Shown: positions 1 through 9,826, counted from the first letter of the stretch. The stretch: DNA of 64,000 nucleotides from Pseudomonas moraviensis (GCF_900105805.1 NZ_LT629788.1:5812501-5876500); one strand, 5' to 3'. Translations and numbers: made by a program. Notes: generated by a model not told the origin, from the sequence alone.

Positions 1-1
1 C

Positions 2-979
2 AATGAAATCGCCGAGGCCGCAATGGGCTGGAGCGATTGCGACGGTGCTGAGCGGGACAGCCTCTACGTGCGCATCGAGCAAGTGGTGCAGCGCTTGCTG
101 AGCGAGTTCGTCGACGACCCGGCGATCTTCTCCGAACTGCTTGCCGATTTCCTCGCCTTCACCCAGGACGAACGCCGCCGCACCGAACTGCTCGAACAAC
201 GCCTGCGCGATGCCGAGGAAGGTCGGGCGAAAGCCGAGCTGGCTCAGCGTCGCGTAGCGCAGGCGCTGCAGCAGGCGTTGTCGGGCAAAGTGCTGCCGGC
301 CTCGGTGGTCGGTTTCGTTCAGCAGGCCTGGAGCAACGTGCTGTTGCTGACCTGTCTGAAGCATGGCGATCAGTCCGCCGAATGGCACGCCGACGTGCAG
401 ACCATGGAACAATTGATCTGGAGTGTGCAACGCCATGACGACGGCGAATCCAGCCTGCGTCTGTTGGCACTGGTGCCCGGCTTGCTCAAGTCGCTGCGCG
501 ATGGCCTGAGCAGCACGGCGTTCGACCCGTTTGCCACCAGCGAATTCTTCAGTGAACTGGAGGCACTGCACGTGCGCGTGCTGGAACGCTCCGACGACGC
601 CGATCACAGCCTGATCGAAGTCACGCCGCAGCTCTTGCAGCACAGCGCCGACCTGGCTGATGCCGCCACGCCATCGCCGCGCCCGGCGCAAGACGATGCC
701 GGTCTGTGTCAGGTCGAGCAGTTGCGTGTGGGCAACTGGGTGGTGTTCGACGAGAACGACGAGCAGACCTTGCGTTGCAAGCTCGCGGCGATCATCGATG
801 AGACCGGCAAGTACGTTTTCGTCGACCGCACCGGCATGAAAGTACTGGAGCGCGATCGCACCGATCTGGCCATGGCGTTCAGCCGTGGTGGCGCCCGCGC
901 GCTGGAGGACACTTTGCTGTTCGACCGCGCACTGGAAACGGTGCTGGGCGACCTGCGGCGACTCAATCGCGGCAAGTGA
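2..979 (+). CDS. DUF1631 family protein, C-terminal part (5' end outside window)
   Basis: The frame is open from the first bases, so the gene starts upstream and only about 325 C-terminal residues are present. An internal ATG at 23 is not preceded by a convincing ribosome binding site. The protein is soluble, Glu/Gln/Leu/Arg-rich and largely helical, with a C-terminal segment (NWVVFDEND..., KYVFVDRTG) resembling the small beta domain that ends DUF1631 proteins. The family function is unknown. Identification also rests on position: in Pseudomonas a DUF1631 gene (PA4523 in PAO1, from memory) sits directly upstream of ampD. It ends 65 bases before the ampD start. Confidence 0.72.
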   Translation, partial: NEIAEAAMGWSDCDGAERDSLYVRIEQVVQRLLSEFVDDPAIFSELLADFLAFTQDERRRTELLEQRLRDAEEGRAKAELAQRRVAQALQQALSGKVLPASVVGFVQQAWSNVLLLTCLKHGDQSAEWHADVQTMEQLIWSVQRHDDGESSLRLLALVPGLLKSLRDGLSSTAFDPFATSEFFSELEALHVRVLERSDDADHSLIEVTPQLLQHSADLADAATPSPRPAQDDAGLCQVEQLRVGNWVVFDENDEQTLRCKLAAIIDETGKYVFVDRTGMKVLERDRTDLAMAFSRGGARALEDTLLFDRALETVLGDLRRLNRGK

Positions 980-1043
980 TCGCGCGGCAAGGGCGGATCG
1001 CGGCATACTGGGCGCCCACATGGTCGGCGTTGAAGGAATCGGT

Positions 1044-1604
1044 ATGCAGTTGGATCCCGCGAGCGGGTGGTGTCATGGCGTGCAGATCTGCCCGTCACCC
1101 AACTTCAATGAGCGCCCGGCGGGCGAAGTGTCCCTGTTGGTCATCCACAACATCAGCCTGCCGCCGGCGCAATTCGCCACGGGCAAGGTGCAGGAATTTT
1201 TCCAGAATCGTCTGGATGTCACCGAACACCCGTACTTTGCAGGCATCGCTGACCTGCGCGTCTCGGCGCATTTTCTGATCGAACGTGACGGCAAGGTCAC
1301 CCAGTTTGTCTCCTGTCTGGAGCGGGCGTGGCATGCCGGCGTTTCGCTGTTCGAAGGTCGTGAAACCTGTAACGATTTTTCCGTGGGCATCGAGCTGGAA
1401 GGCACCGATGATCTGCCGTTCACCGACGAACAATATCGCTCGCTGATTGCGCTGACCCGGCAGTTGCAGGAGCGTTTTCCAGCGATCACCGATCAGCGCA
1501 TCTGCGGCCACAGCGATATCGCACCGGGGCGCAAGACCGATCCGGGACCGGCATTCGACTGGGCACGCTACCGCGCGGCCCTGGCAAAAGAGGAAGGACA
1601 ATGA
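1044..1604 (+). CDS. ampD: 1,6-anhydro-N-acetylmuramyl-L-alanine amidase AmpD
   Basis: Cytoplasmic zinc amidase of cell-wall recycling. It cleaves the stem peptide from 1,6-anhydroMurNAc, and its loss derepresses AmpC beta-lactamase through AmpR. 186 residues, the usual AmpD length. The Amidase_2 fold is clear: LLVIHN supplies the first zinc histidine (about residue 35), RICGHSDIAPGRKTDPGPAF supplies the second histidine and the aspartate near the C-terminus. The ATG at 1044 is chosen because GAAGGA lies just upstream and the product starts MQLDPASGW as in relatives; a longer open frame exists. It overlaps ampE by 4 bases (ATGA), indicating translational coupling. Confidence 0.96.
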   Translation: MQLDPASGWCHGVQICPSPNFNERPAGEVSLLVIHNISLPPAQFATGKVQEFFQNRLDVTEHPYFAGIADLRVSAHFLIERDGKVTQFVSCLERAWHAGVSLFEGRETCNDFSVGIELEGTDDLPFTDEQYRSLIALTRQLQERFPAITDQRICGHSDIAPGRKTDPGPAFDWARYRAALAKEEGQ

Positions 1605-2440
1605 GTTTTCTGGTGTTACTGCTGGCGCTGTGGATCGAGAAGTTTTCGGCCCTGCGCCATCGGCTTCAACGCGATGGCGGATGGATCCGCGAACTGCACA
1701 AACTCGAAGCCGGTGAGCGGCTGGCGAAACAACCGTGGCTGGTGCTGACGATACTGGTGCTGTTCCCGGTGGCATTGCTGGCGCTGTTGTTGCTGGTGCT
1801 GGAGCCGGTGGCGTACGGTTTGCTGGCGCTGCCGGTGCATTTGCTGGTGGTGATTTACAGCCTCGGACGCGGCGATCTGCTCGGCGGCCTCGGCCCGTTC
1901 CGCGATGCCTGGCGCCGCGAGGACCTGCAAGCGGCGGCGCACGTGGCCAAGCGCGACCTGAACATCTGCGCCGACAGCGGCGAGCAATTGCTCGAGCGGG
2001 TGCAAGGGCATCTGCTGTGGCAGGCCTATCAGAGTTTCTTCGCGGTGATCTTCTGGTACTTCCTCCTCGGCCCGGTGGCGGCATTGGCCTATCGCTTGCT
2101 GGCGCTGGCCGAAGAGCACGGCAACAATCCGGCGCTGGTCGAGCGTGCGGCGCAGTTGCGTCACGCCTTCGATTGGGTGCCGGTGCGTTTGCTGGCGGCG
2201 AGTCTGGCCCTGGTCGGCAACTTCGTCGCGGTCAGCCGAGTGATGCTGCATGAGCTGCTCAACTGGAACATCAGCGCTGCACAGTTGATCAACAAGGTCG
2301 GCCTGGCCGCCGGGGAAATCCCGCCGCCAGCGGTCGGCCCGGACGGCATCAACACCCTCGACTGCCTGTGGGAACTGCTGCTGCGCGCGGCAGTGCTGTG
2401 GTATGCCGGGTTTGCCTTGTGGACTGTTCTGGTTCACTAA
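1601..2440 (+). CDS. ampE: AmpE, inner-membrane protein of the ampDE operon
   Basis: 279-residue polytopic membrane protein. It begins MSFLVLLLALWIEKF and has hydrophobic segments at about 45-90, 140-160, 195-215 and 258-279. AmpE has been proposed as a sensory or signalling partner of AmpD in beta-lactamase regulation, but no enzymatic activity is established. The start overlaps the ampD stop by 4 bases, so the two are co-translated. A REP pair follows the stop codon closely and no strong terminator was seen. Confidence 0.93.
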   Translation: MSFLVLLLALWIEKFSALRHRLQRDGGWIRELHKLEAGERLAKQPWLVLTILVLFPVALLALLLLVLEPVAYGLLALPVHLLVVIYSLGRGDLLGGLGPFRDAWRREDLQAAAHVAKRDLNICADSGEQLLERVQGHLLWQAYQSFFAVIFWYFLLGPVAALAYRLLALAEEHGNNPALVERAAQLRHAFDWVPVRLLAASLALVGNFVAVSRVMLHELLNWNISAAQLINKVGLAAGEIPPPAVGPDGINTLDCLWELLLRAAVLWYAGFALWTVLVH

Positions 2441-2460
2441 CGATCTGAAATGAACATATT

Positions 2461-2580
2461 GTGGCGAGGGAGCTTGCTCCCGCTGGGTGGCGAAGCCGCC
2501 CTCGCTGTTCGTCACCTGCAACGCTTTTGTCTGATTGGCGACTGCTACGCAGCCGAGCGGGAGCAAGCTCCCTCGCCACA
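2461..2580. repeat. REP pair (REPIN-like), ggagcaagctcc type
   Basis: GTGGCGAGGGAGCTTGCTCC at the left edge returns as its reverse complement at the right edge, enclosing about 70 bases. Other copies of the same class lie at 23731-23830 and 47760-47890. It sits between ampE and the chemoreceptor gene. Confidence 0.9.
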
Positions 2581-2728
2581 GTGCTCTGTTGCTGGTCCTT
2601 GCGTTGTTAACCTTAAGTTACAAAACCCCCCGTCGTTTTGCGCTATACAGGGATAGCGCCCGATAGTGGCTATCTGCTGTCGCCCCGCGCCTGCCAATAA
2701 AAACAAGAAAAACCAAGGGAGACTTCCA

Positions 2729-4759
2729 GTGAAGAGCTTGCTCTATCCCGCCGTCTCGCTGATGAACCGTCTGAGCTTCGGCATGAAGTTCAGCCTGATC
2801 AGCGTGCTGTTCCTGGTGCCGATGCTGGTGACCAATTTCTATCTGGTGCGCGACTCCTATCGCGAATTTCAGGGCACCCGTGTCGAACTGCGAAGCCTCG
2901 ACCTGCTGGGCAGCAGCCTGAGCCTGCGTCGGGATCTGGAAACCCTGAACAATCTGGTGCAGATCGACGTCACCCTCGGCCAGTCCGGCAAGGCGGGCAA
3001 TGTCGAAGCGCAGATCCAGACGCTGGAGCAGGCCGTGCTCGCGCGCCTCGAAGGGCTGACGGCGATGACCGAAGACCCCGAGCAGATCAGGCAATTCGAA
3101 GCCAAACGCGATGAAATGATCGCCGCGTTCAAAGCCCAACAAGCGGAAAGCTCGCTGCAAAGCAAAAGCGCGTTGATCGGCAAGTTGCTGGCCAGTGCGC
3201 AGATTTTCAGCCAGATCATCACCAGTCAGGCCGGGCTGAGCCGCGATAACCAGAGTGATATTCGCCAGCTCAGCGAACTGGTCACGCTGATCACCCCGAG
3301 CGTCACGCAGACGCTCGGCGAAGGCCGGGCGATGGGTTCGTATTCGTTGGGCCAGGGCTTTCTCAACAGTTCTTCCAGCACGCGTTTTGACGAGTTGCTG
3401 GTGCAGATCGAAAAACTCCAGGCCGAGTACGCCCTGAAGCTGCAAGACGCCCTCGGTTCCAGCAGCGCTGCCCGTGAATCCCTCAGCGCTCAGGCCGACA
3501 GCAGCAAGGCCTCGCTCAAGCAGGCCAGCGAATTGTTCGAAGAACAAGTGGTGATGGCCGACACCCTCGATGCGCCGTGGCAGGGGTTTTACGATCAGGT
3601 CACCGGCCTGATGGAACACACCTATCAGCTGAATCAAGCCACGCTGAAATTTCTCGACAGCCAGTTGCAGCAACGTTTGGCGCAGAACCGCATGCACATG
3701 GTTCTGCAAGCGTCGGCGCTGTCGGTGGTGTTCGTGCTGATTTTCTATCTTTACGGCGGTTTCTACGCCTCGACCCGCACCACCCTGAAAAGCCTCGGGG
3801 CGATGATGGACCGAGTCGCGGCCGGTGACATGACCGTCAACTTCAAGGCCAGCAGCCGCGATGAACTGGGCGAATTGGGCGAGGTGTTCAACGGCACGGT
3901 GAAGAAGATTCACGACCTGATCGAACGCGTCGGCCACACCGTCGGCGAAGTCGAGCGTCAGGCCGGGCAAGTGGAGAGCGTGTCGGCGCAGAGTAATCAG
4001 GCTGTCGCCGGCCAGCGTACGCAAATCGAACAAGTGGCGACGGCGATGAACCAGATGTCGGCGACCTCAATGGAAGTTGCCCGCAGTGCTGCGGCAGCGG
4101 TGAGCAGCGCCCACAGCGTCAACGACGAAACCCTGAGCGGGCGCGGTCTGGTGGAATCGCAGCAGGGCAGCATTGCCGCGCTGGCCAGCGAGATTGATCA
4201 GTCGGTGCTGGTGATCAATCAACTGGCCAGTGACAGCCAGTCGATCAGCCGTGTACTGGAAGTGATCAAGAGCATCGCCGAGCAGACTAACCTGCTGGCG
4301 CTCAACGCCGCCATTGAAGCGGCCCGGGCCGGCGAGCAGGGGCGCGGTTTTGCCGTGGTCGCCGACGAAGTACGCACCCTGGCAAAGCGCACCCAGCAAT
4401 CGACCGAGGAGATCGAGCAGATGATTGCCAAACTGCATGGCGGCGTCGGCGCGGCGGTGAAGGCCATGGGCGTCAGCCATCAGATGGCCAATGGCACGGT
4501 CGGGCAGTCGGAGAAGGTCCAGCAAGCGCTGGAAAATATTCTCGGCGCGGTGGGCATGATCGTCGACCAGAACCAGCAGATCGCCGCTGCCGTGGAACAG
4601 CAAACCGCCGTGGCCCATGACATCGATCAGAACATCGTCGAGATCAACCGCGCCGGCGAACGCACGGCGCAAGGCGCGCACCAGACCGAAGATGCCAGCC
4701 GCGCGCTGTCGGCGCAGGTGGTTGAACTCAAACAACTGATCAGCGCATTTCGCGTCTGA
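2729..4759 (+). CDS. Methyl-accepting chemotaxis protein
   Basis: Transmembrane chemoreceptor that passes ligand signals to the CheA/CheW array. The first membrane helix is about residues 18-38 (GMKFSLISVLFLVPMLV...). A roughly 290-residue periplasmic helical sensor region follows, then a second helix (SVVFVLIFYLYGGFY), a HAMP linker and a long coiled-coil signalling domain. The hairpin tip is intact (IAEQTNLLALNAAIEAARAG, then RGFAVVADEVRTLA). The GTG at 2729 is preferred because AAGGGAG lies 6 bases upstream; an upstream ATG in frame lacks a Shine-Dalgarno. No C-terminal CheR-binding pentapeptide is visible. It follows ampDE as PA4520 does in PAO1. The ligand is unknown. Confidence 0.93.
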   Translation: MKSLLYPAVSLMNRLSFGMKFSLISVLFLVPMLVTNFYLVRDSYREFQGTRVELRSLDLLGSSLSLRRDLETLNNLVQIDVTLGQSGKAGNVEAQIQTLEQAVLARLEGLTAMTEDPEQIRQFEAKRDEMIAAFKAQQAESSLQSKSALIGKLLASAQIFSQIITSQAGLSRDNQSDIRQLSELVTLITPSVTQTLGEGRAMGSYSLGQGFLNSSSSTRFDELLVQIEKLQAEYALKLQDALGSSSAARESLSAQADSSKASLKQASELFEEQVVMADTLDAPWQGFYDQVTGLMEHTYQLNQATLKFLDSQLQQRLAQNRMHMVLQASALSVVFVLIFYLYGGFYASTRTTLKSLGAMMDRVAAGDMTVNFKASSRDELGELGEVFNGTVKKIHDLIERVGHTVGEVERQAGQVESVSAQSNQAVAGQRTQIEQVATAMNQMSATSMEVARSAAAAVSSAHSVNDETLSGRGLVESQQGSIAALASEIDQSVLVINQLASDSQSISRVLEVIKSIAEQTNLLALNAAIEAARAGEQGRGFAVVADEVRTLAKRTQQSTEEIEQMIAKLHGGVGAAVKAMGVSHQMANGTVGQSEKVQQALENILGAVGMIVDQNQQIAAAVEQQTAVAHDIDQNIVEINRAGERTAQGAHQTEDASRALSAQVVELKQLISAFRV

Positions 4760-4781
4760 GAGGCTGGTGCCGGATCAAAAA

Positions 4782-4870
4782 TGTGGGAGCGAGCCTGCTC
4801 GCGAAGGCGGTGGGGCAGGCACTGACGATCTCACTGACAGATCGCTTTCGCGAGCAGGCTCGCTCCCACA
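4782..4870. repeat. REP pair, tgtgggagcgagcctgctcgcg type
   Basis: TGTGGGAGCGAGCCTGCTCG and its reverse complement bracket about 45 bases between the convergent chemoreceptor and tatD-like genes. A second copy of this class is at 46759-46825. Confidence 0.9.
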
Positions 4871-4883
4871 GGGGATAGCGGTG

Positions 4884-5660
4884 TTACCAGCCGAAGACTT
4901 CGCAGCAGTTGGTGGTGCTGACGTTGGCGAGTTGTTCAGGGGTGATATTCATCAGCTCGGCCAGCGCCGCGCAAATCGCCGGTAGATGCGCCGGGCTGTT
5001 GCGCTGGCCGGGGAACATGGCGGGGGCCATGTCCGGTGAGTCGGTTTCCAGCACCACCGAGTGCAGTGGCAGTTCCGGCAGGACCCGATGCATGCGCAAT
5101 GCCTGCGGCCAGGTCGGTGCACCGCCAAGACCCAGTTTGTAACCGAGCTTGATGTATTCCCGCGCTTCTTCGCGGCTGCCGGCGAAGGCGTGGATGATGC
5201 CGGCGCGTTTGAGCTTGAAGCGTTTGAGCGTGGCGATCACCGCCGCATGGCTGCGGCGAACGTGGATCAGCGCCGGCAAGTCGAAATCCGCCGCCAGTTG
5301 CAGTTGCGCATCGAACAACGCTTGCTGGCGCTCGCGGTCGAGGGTTTCGATGAAATAATCCAGACCGATCTCGCCCACCGCACACAACTGCCGATGCCCG
5401 CGCAGGCGCGTCAGCCAGTCACCCAATGCGTGCAAATCCTCAGGGCGATGCTGATCGAGGAACACCGGATGCAGACCGAACGCCGCATACAGGTCGGCAT
5501 CGCTCTGCACCAGGTCCCACACCCGTTGCCAGTTGCCCTGATGCACTCCGAGCACGACCATGCGCCGCACCCCGAGGGCGCGGCTTTCGGCCAGCAGCGC
5601 CGCGCGATCGGCGTCGAAGTCGGGAAAGTCGAGATGGGTGTGACTGTCGATCAGCTCCAC
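4884..5660 (-). CDS. TatD family metal-dependent hydrolase (deoxyribonuclease-like)
   Basis: 258-residue TIM-barrel hydrolase of the TatD family, whose members act as metal-dependent 3'-5' DNA exonucleases. Metal-site motifs are in order: DSHTHLDF at the N-terminus, VGEIGLDY near residue 95, LIHVR near 130, IIHAF near 155, and ETDSPDM near 205. The start is GTG; only 3 bases separate it from the stop codon of the upstream regulator gene, so the two are probably one transcript. The link with the fructose regulator is a matter of location; nothing in the sequence gives the nuclease a role in sugar uptake. It could be one of several TatD paralogues. Confidence 0.9.
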   Translation of the reverse strand: MELIDSHTHLDFPDFDADRAALLAESRALGVRRMVVLGVHQGNWQRVWDLVQSDADLYAAFGLHPVFLDQHRPEDLHALGDWLTRLRGHRQLCAVGEIGLDYFIETLDRERQQALFDAQLQLAADFDLPALIHVRRSHAAVIATLKRFKLKRAGIIHAFAGSREEAREYIKLGYKLGLGGAPTWPQALRMHRVLPELPLHSVVLETDSPDMAPAMFPGQRNSPAHLPAICAALAELMNITPEQLANVSTTNCCEVFGW

Positions 5661-5663
5661 GCT

Positions 5664-6659
5664 TCAGTCCCGATGAATACGCTGCTTGAAGGTCCGCGCA
5701 ATGGCTTGCACGCCCGGCTGGTAATCGTCCTGCTCGACGGCGGCCAGTGCCAGTTCCAAGGCCTTGTCGGCAATCAACTGGTGTTGCTGGGACATGGCGT
5801 TGACCGGCAGCGGCAGGAAATCCAGCAACTGCGTGTCGCCGAAGGTGCCAAGGCGCAGCGGCCGCGATTTCAGCGGGAAATCATGCAGTGCATCGAACAC
5901 GCCCTGCAGCAGCACGTAAGAAGTGGTCACCAGCGCGTCAGGCAAATGCCCCAGGCGCTGCAGGAGTTCTTCCATCAGTTGCTTGCCGCACTCGCGGCTG
6001 AACGACTCGGCGTGCTCGATCAGCACCTCGCCTTGGAAATCTTTGAGCGCTTCGCGGAAACCGGCAGCACGTTCCTGGCTGATGCTCAATTCCGGACGGG
6101 CGCCGAGCAGCACGATCTGCTTCGGTTGTGGATCGAGCAGGCTCTGGGTCAGGTGCAGGCTGGCCTCGCGGTCGTCGCTGATCACCGAGCAGAAATGCTC
6201 CGGTTCCATGACCCGGTCGATGGCGATAATCGGCAGACCCTTGGCCTGCAACTGGCGATAGCTGTCATCACCAGCGGGCAGGCAACTGGCGACGATCAGC
6301 GCGTCGCAACGCCGGGCGCGGAACAGTTGCAGGAGCTGGCGTTCGCTGTCCGGCGCATCGTCGGAACTGGCGATCAGCAACTGATAACCGCGTGCCCGCG
6401 CGCCTTGTTCGAGCAACTTGGCGATCCGCGCGTAACTGGGGTTTTCCAGATCCGGCAGGATAAAACCCAGGGTGCGCGTGTGCCGACTGCGCAGGCCGGC
6501 CGCTTGCGGATTGGGCGTAAAGCCGTGCAGATCGACCACCGCGCGCACGCGCTCGACGGTCGCGTTACTGATGCGTTGCTGTTCGGCCTTGCCGTTGATG
6601 ACGTAGCTGGCGGTGGTGACGGAGACGCCGGCCAACCGCGCGATATCACTGAGTTTCAA
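5664..6659 (-). CDS. cra: Catabolite repressor/activator Cra (FruR), LacI family
   Basis: 331-residue LacI-type regulator. The N-terminal helix-turn-helix (MKLSDIARLAGVSVTTASYV) and hinge helix are followed by a periplasmic-binding-protein-like effector domain. The QQRIS and RARRCDAL stretches are typical of Cra. In Pseudomonas, Cra represses the fructose PTS operon and is released by fructose 1-phosphate, the product of FruA and consumed by FruK. The gene is divergent from fruB with 305 bases between starts, and an exact Cra operator lies in that gap. Co-transcribed with the tatD-like gene downstream. Confidence 0.93.
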   Translation of the reverse strand: MKLSDIARLAGVSVTTASYVINGKAEQQRISNATVERVRAVVDLHGFTPNPQAAGLRSRHTRTLGFILPDLENPSYARIAKLLEQGARARGYQLLIASSDDAPDSERQLLQLFRARRCDALIVASCLPAGDDSYRQLQAKGLPIIAIDRVMEPEHFCSVISDDREASLHLTQSLLDPQPKQIVLLGARPELSISQERAAGFREALKDFQGEVLIEHAESFSRECGKQLMEELLQRLGHLPDALVTTSYVLLQGVFDALHDFPLKSRPLRLGTFGDTQLLDFLPLPVNAMSQQHQLIADKALELALAAVEQDDYQPGVQAIARTFKQRIHRD

Positions 6660-6805
6660 CCCGGTATTTCCTTGTTTTTTCGAGCATGCCGCGACATTTT
6701 CGCCAATCCTACCCGATAAGGGCAGCCGACTTATTGCCCAGGCAGATCCGACCAGTTGGACTTCAAGGATGAGACATTATCGAGTAACGTGCCGATCAAT
6801 CTAGA

Positions 6806-6817
6806 TTAAACGTTTCA
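6806..6817. promoter_or_regulatory. Cra operator in the cra-fruB intergenic region
   Basis: TTAAACGTTTCA, which matches the Cra/FruR site described for the P. putida fruB promoter. It lies 148 bases before the fruB start and 147 before the cra start, so one site could serve both directions. Confidence 0.82.
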
Positions 6818-6964
6818 GCAAGCGTATTTTCTACGTTTTGGACGCCTTTGGCCGGTCCTGCCGTGAAACCGCCAAAACTGCCGCTGAAAAGCGCGGCAGA
6901 GCGCCTAAGCTGTGAACCATTCAAAACAATACCTGGCGTTGAACTGCGCCAAAAAGGAGATCGC

Positions 6965-9826
6965 ATGCTCGAGCTCACTATAGAGCAGATATCCATGGGC
7001 CAGTCGGCCGTGGATAAACCCGCCGCCCTGCAATTGCTCGCCAGTCATCTGGTCGCCGACGGTCTGGTGGCCGACGGCTACCTCGCCGGCCTGCAGGCTC
7101 GGGAAGCCCAGGGCTCGACCTTTCTCGGTCAAGGCATCGCCATTCCCCACGGCACCCCGGAAACCCGCGATCAGGTATTCGCCACCGGCGTGCGCCTGAT
7201 GCAGTTTCCTGACGGCGTCGACTGGGGCGATGGCCAGATCGTCTATCTGGCGATCGGCATCGCGGCGAAATCCGACGAACACCTGCGTCTGCTGCAACTA
7301 TTGACCCGTGCCCTCGGTGAGACCGATCTGGGCCAGGCGTTGCGTCGCGCCAGCTCGCCCGAAGCGTTGCTGAAGTTGCTGCAAGGCGCGCCGCAGGAAC
7401 TGGCGCTGGACGCACAGATGATCGGCCTCGGTGTGTCGGCCGACGATTTCGAAGAACTGGTCTGGCGCGGCGCGCGTCTGCTGCGTCAGGCCGACTGCGT
7501 GAGCAACGGCTTTGCCGGCGTGTTGCAGCAGGTTGAAGCGCTACCACTCGGCGATGGTCTGTGGTGGCTGCACAGCGAGCAAACCGTGAAGCGTCCGGGG
7601 CTGGCATTCGTCACCCCGGACAAACCGATGCGCTACCTCGGCCAGCCGCTCAGCGGTCTGTTCTGCCTGGCGAGCCTGGGCGAGGCGCATCAGGCACTGC
7701 TCGAGCGTTTGTGCGCGTTGCTGATCGAAGGTCGCGGCCACGAACTGGGCCGCGCCACCAGCAGCCGCAAAGTCCTCGAAGTGTTGGGCGGTGAACTGCC
7801 TGCTGACTGGCCGAGCGCGCGTATTGCCCTGGCCAATGCCCACGGTTTGCACGCACGCCCGGCGAAGATCCTCGCGCAGCTGGCGAAAAGTTTTGATGGC
7901 GAAATTCGCGTGCGCATCGTCGACAGTCAGGACAGTGCCGTGTCGGTGAAGAGCCTGAGCAAACTGCTCAGCCTCGGCGCCCGGCGCGGTCAGGTGCTGG
8001 AGCTGATCGCCGAACCGAGCATCGCCGCTGATGCCTTGCCGGCCCTGCTCGCGGCGATTGAAGAAGGCCTCGGTGAAGAGGTCGAACCGCTGCCGGCCGT
8101 GAGTCAGCAGCGCGAAGTGATCGCCGACATCGCCGAAGTGCTGGTCGCTCCGGCCTCCGGCAGCCTGTTGCAAGCGATCCCCGCCGCCCCGGGCATCGCC
8201 ATCGGCCCGGCGCACATTCAGGTGCTGCAGGCCATCGATTACCCGTTGCGCGGCGAGTCGGCGGCGATCGAGCGCGAGCGCCTCAAGCAAGCGCTGAGCG
8301 ACGTGCGCCGCGACATTCAGGGCTTGATCGAACGCAGCAAGGCCAAAGCAATCCGCGAGATTTTCATCACTCACCAGGAAATGCTCGACGACCCGGATCT
8401 GACTGACGAAGTCGATACCCGCCTCAAGCAAGGCGAAAGCGCTGAAGCGGCGTGGATGGCGGTGATCGAAGCCGCCGCCAAACAGCAGGAATCGCTGCAG
8501 GACGCTTTGCTCGCCGAGCGAGCCGCGGATCTGCGTGACATCGGTCGCCGGGTGCTGGCGCAGTTGTGTGGCGTGCAGACCGCGAATGAGCCGGAGCAGC
8601 CGTACATTCTGGTGATGGACGAAGTCGGCCCGTCCGATGTGGCGCGGCTGGATCCTGCGCGAGTCGCGGGGATCCTCACCGCGCGCGGTGGCGCTACCGC
8701 GCACAGCGCCATCGTCGCCCGTGCCCTTGGAATTCCGGCGCTGGTCGGTGCGGGTGCGGCGGTGTTGCTGCTCGAACCGGGCACGCCACTGTTGCTCGAC
8801 GGTCAGCGTGGCCGTCTGCATGTCGACGCCGATGCCGCGACGCTGCAACGCGCCGCTGAAGAACGCGACACCCGCGAGCAACGCCTGAAGATCGCCGCCG
8901 AACAACGCCATCAACCGGCGCACACCACCGATGGTCACGCGGTCGAAGTGTTCGCCAACATCGGCGAAAGCGCAGGCGTGACCAGTGCGGTGGAGCAGGG
9001 CGCCGAAGGCATCGGTCTGCTGCGCACCGAACTGATTTTCATGGCCCACCCGCAGGCGCCGGACGAGGCCACGCAAGAGGCCGAGTACCGTCGCGTCCTC
9101 GATGGTCTCGCCGGGCGTCCGCTGGTGGTGCGTACGCTCGACGTCGGCGGTGACAAACCGCTGCCATATTGGCCGATCGCCAAGGAAGAAAACCCGTTCC
9201 TCGGTGTGCGCGGCATTCGTCTGACCCTGCAGCGTCCGCAGATCATGGAAGCGCAACTGCGCGCCCTGCTGCGCTCGGCGGACAACCGCCCGCTGCGGAT
9301 CATGTTCCCGATGGTCGGCAGCGTCGAAGAGTGGCGTCAGGCCCGCGACATGACCGAACGCCTGCGCAAGGAAATCCCGGTCGCCGATCTGCAACTGGGG
9401 ATCATGATCGAAGTACCGTCGGCCGCATTGCTCGCGCCGGTGCTGGCCAAGGAAGTCGACTTCTTCAGCGTCGGCACCAACGACCTCACGCAATACACCC
9501 TGGCCATCGACCGTGGTCATCCGACCCTGTCGGCGCAGGCGGATGGCTTGCACCCGGCGGTGCTGCAACTGATCGACATCACCGTGCGCGCCGCCCATGC
9601 CCATGGCAAATGGGTAGGCGTCTGCGGCGAGCTGGCGGCCGATCCGCTGGCGGTGCCGGTGTTGGTCGGCCTCGGTGTCGACGAGCTCAGCGTGTCCGGT
9701 CGCAGCATTGCCGAAGTCAAGGCGCGCATCCGTGAACTCAGCCTGACCCAGGCGCAAACCCTCGCTCAACAGGCCCTGGCCGTGGGCAGCGCCAATGAAG
9801 TGCGCGCATTAGTGGAGGCCCTGTAA
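6965..9826 (+). CDS. fruB: Fructose PTS multiphosphoryl transfer protein FruB (EIIA-HPr-EI)
   Basis: 953-residue fusion carrying the whole soluble phosphorelay from PEP to the fructose permease. Three modules are visible: EIIA-Fru at about 1-145 with active His62 (GIAIPHGTPETRD), HPr at about 280-365 with active His296 (NAHGLHARPAK), and Enzyme I from about 395 with active His580 (GGATAHSAIVARALGIPALVG) plus the PEP-binding barrel (GIMIEVPSAA, FFSVGTNDLTQYT). ATG 6965 is chosen for the AGGAG at 6955-6959 and the family N-terminus; the open frame continues upstream without a start signal. The stop overlaps the fruK start by one base. Confidence 0.97.
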   Translation: MLELTIEQISMGQSAVDKPAALQLLASHLVADGLVADGYLAGLQAREAQGSTFLGQGIAIPHGTPETRDQVFATGVRLMQFPDGVDWGDGQIVYLAIGIAAKSDEHLRLLQLLTRALGETDLGQALRRASSPEALLKLLQGAPQELALDAQMIGLGVSADDFEELVWRGARLLRQADCVSNGFAGVLQQVEALPLGDGLWWLHSEQTVKRPGLAFVTPDKPMRYLGQPLSGLFCLASLGEAHQALLERLCALLIEGRGHELGRATSSRKVLEVLGGELPADWPSARIALANAHGLHARPAKILAQLAKSFDGEIRVRIVDSQDSAVSVKSLSKLLSLGARRGQVLELIAEPSIAADALPALLAAIEEGLGEEVEPLPAVSQQREVIADIAEVLVAPASGSLLQAIPAAPGIAIGPAHIQVLQAIDYPLRGESAAIERERLKQALSDVRRDIQGLIERSKAKAIREIFITHQEMLDDPDLTDEVDTRLKQGESAEAAWMAVIEAAAKQQESLQDALLAERAADLRDIGRRVLAQLCGVQTANEPEQPYILVMDEVGPSDVARLDPARVAGILTARGGATAHSAIVARALGIPALVGAGAAVLLLEPGTPLLLDGQRGRLHVDADAATLQRAAEERDTREQRLKIAAEQRHQPAHTTDGHAVEVFANIGESAGVTSAVEQGAEGIGLLRTELIFMAHPQAPDEATQEAEYRRVLDGLAGRPLVVRTLDVGGDKPLPYWPIAKEENPFLGVRGIRLTLQRPQIMEAQLRALLRSADNRPLRIMFPMVGSVEEWRQARDMTERLRKEIPVADLQLGIMIEVPSAALLAPVLAKEVDFFSVGTNDLTQYTLAIDRGHPTLSAQADGLHPAVLQLIDITVRAAHAHGKWVGVCGELAADPLAVPVLVGLGVDELSVSGRSIAEVKARIRELSLTQAQTLAQQALAVGSANEVRALVEAL

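Noticed and set aside
5061..6719. Long open frame (552 codons) on the plus strand over the tatD-like and cra genes
   Set aside because: It is antisense to two well-recognised genes, rich in Arg/Gln/His as expected from a GC-rich shadow frame, and has no ribosome binding site.
7541..9769. 742-codon open frame antisense to fruB
   Set aside because: The sense strand encodes all three PTS domains with active sites; the antisense product is low-complexity and resembles nothing.
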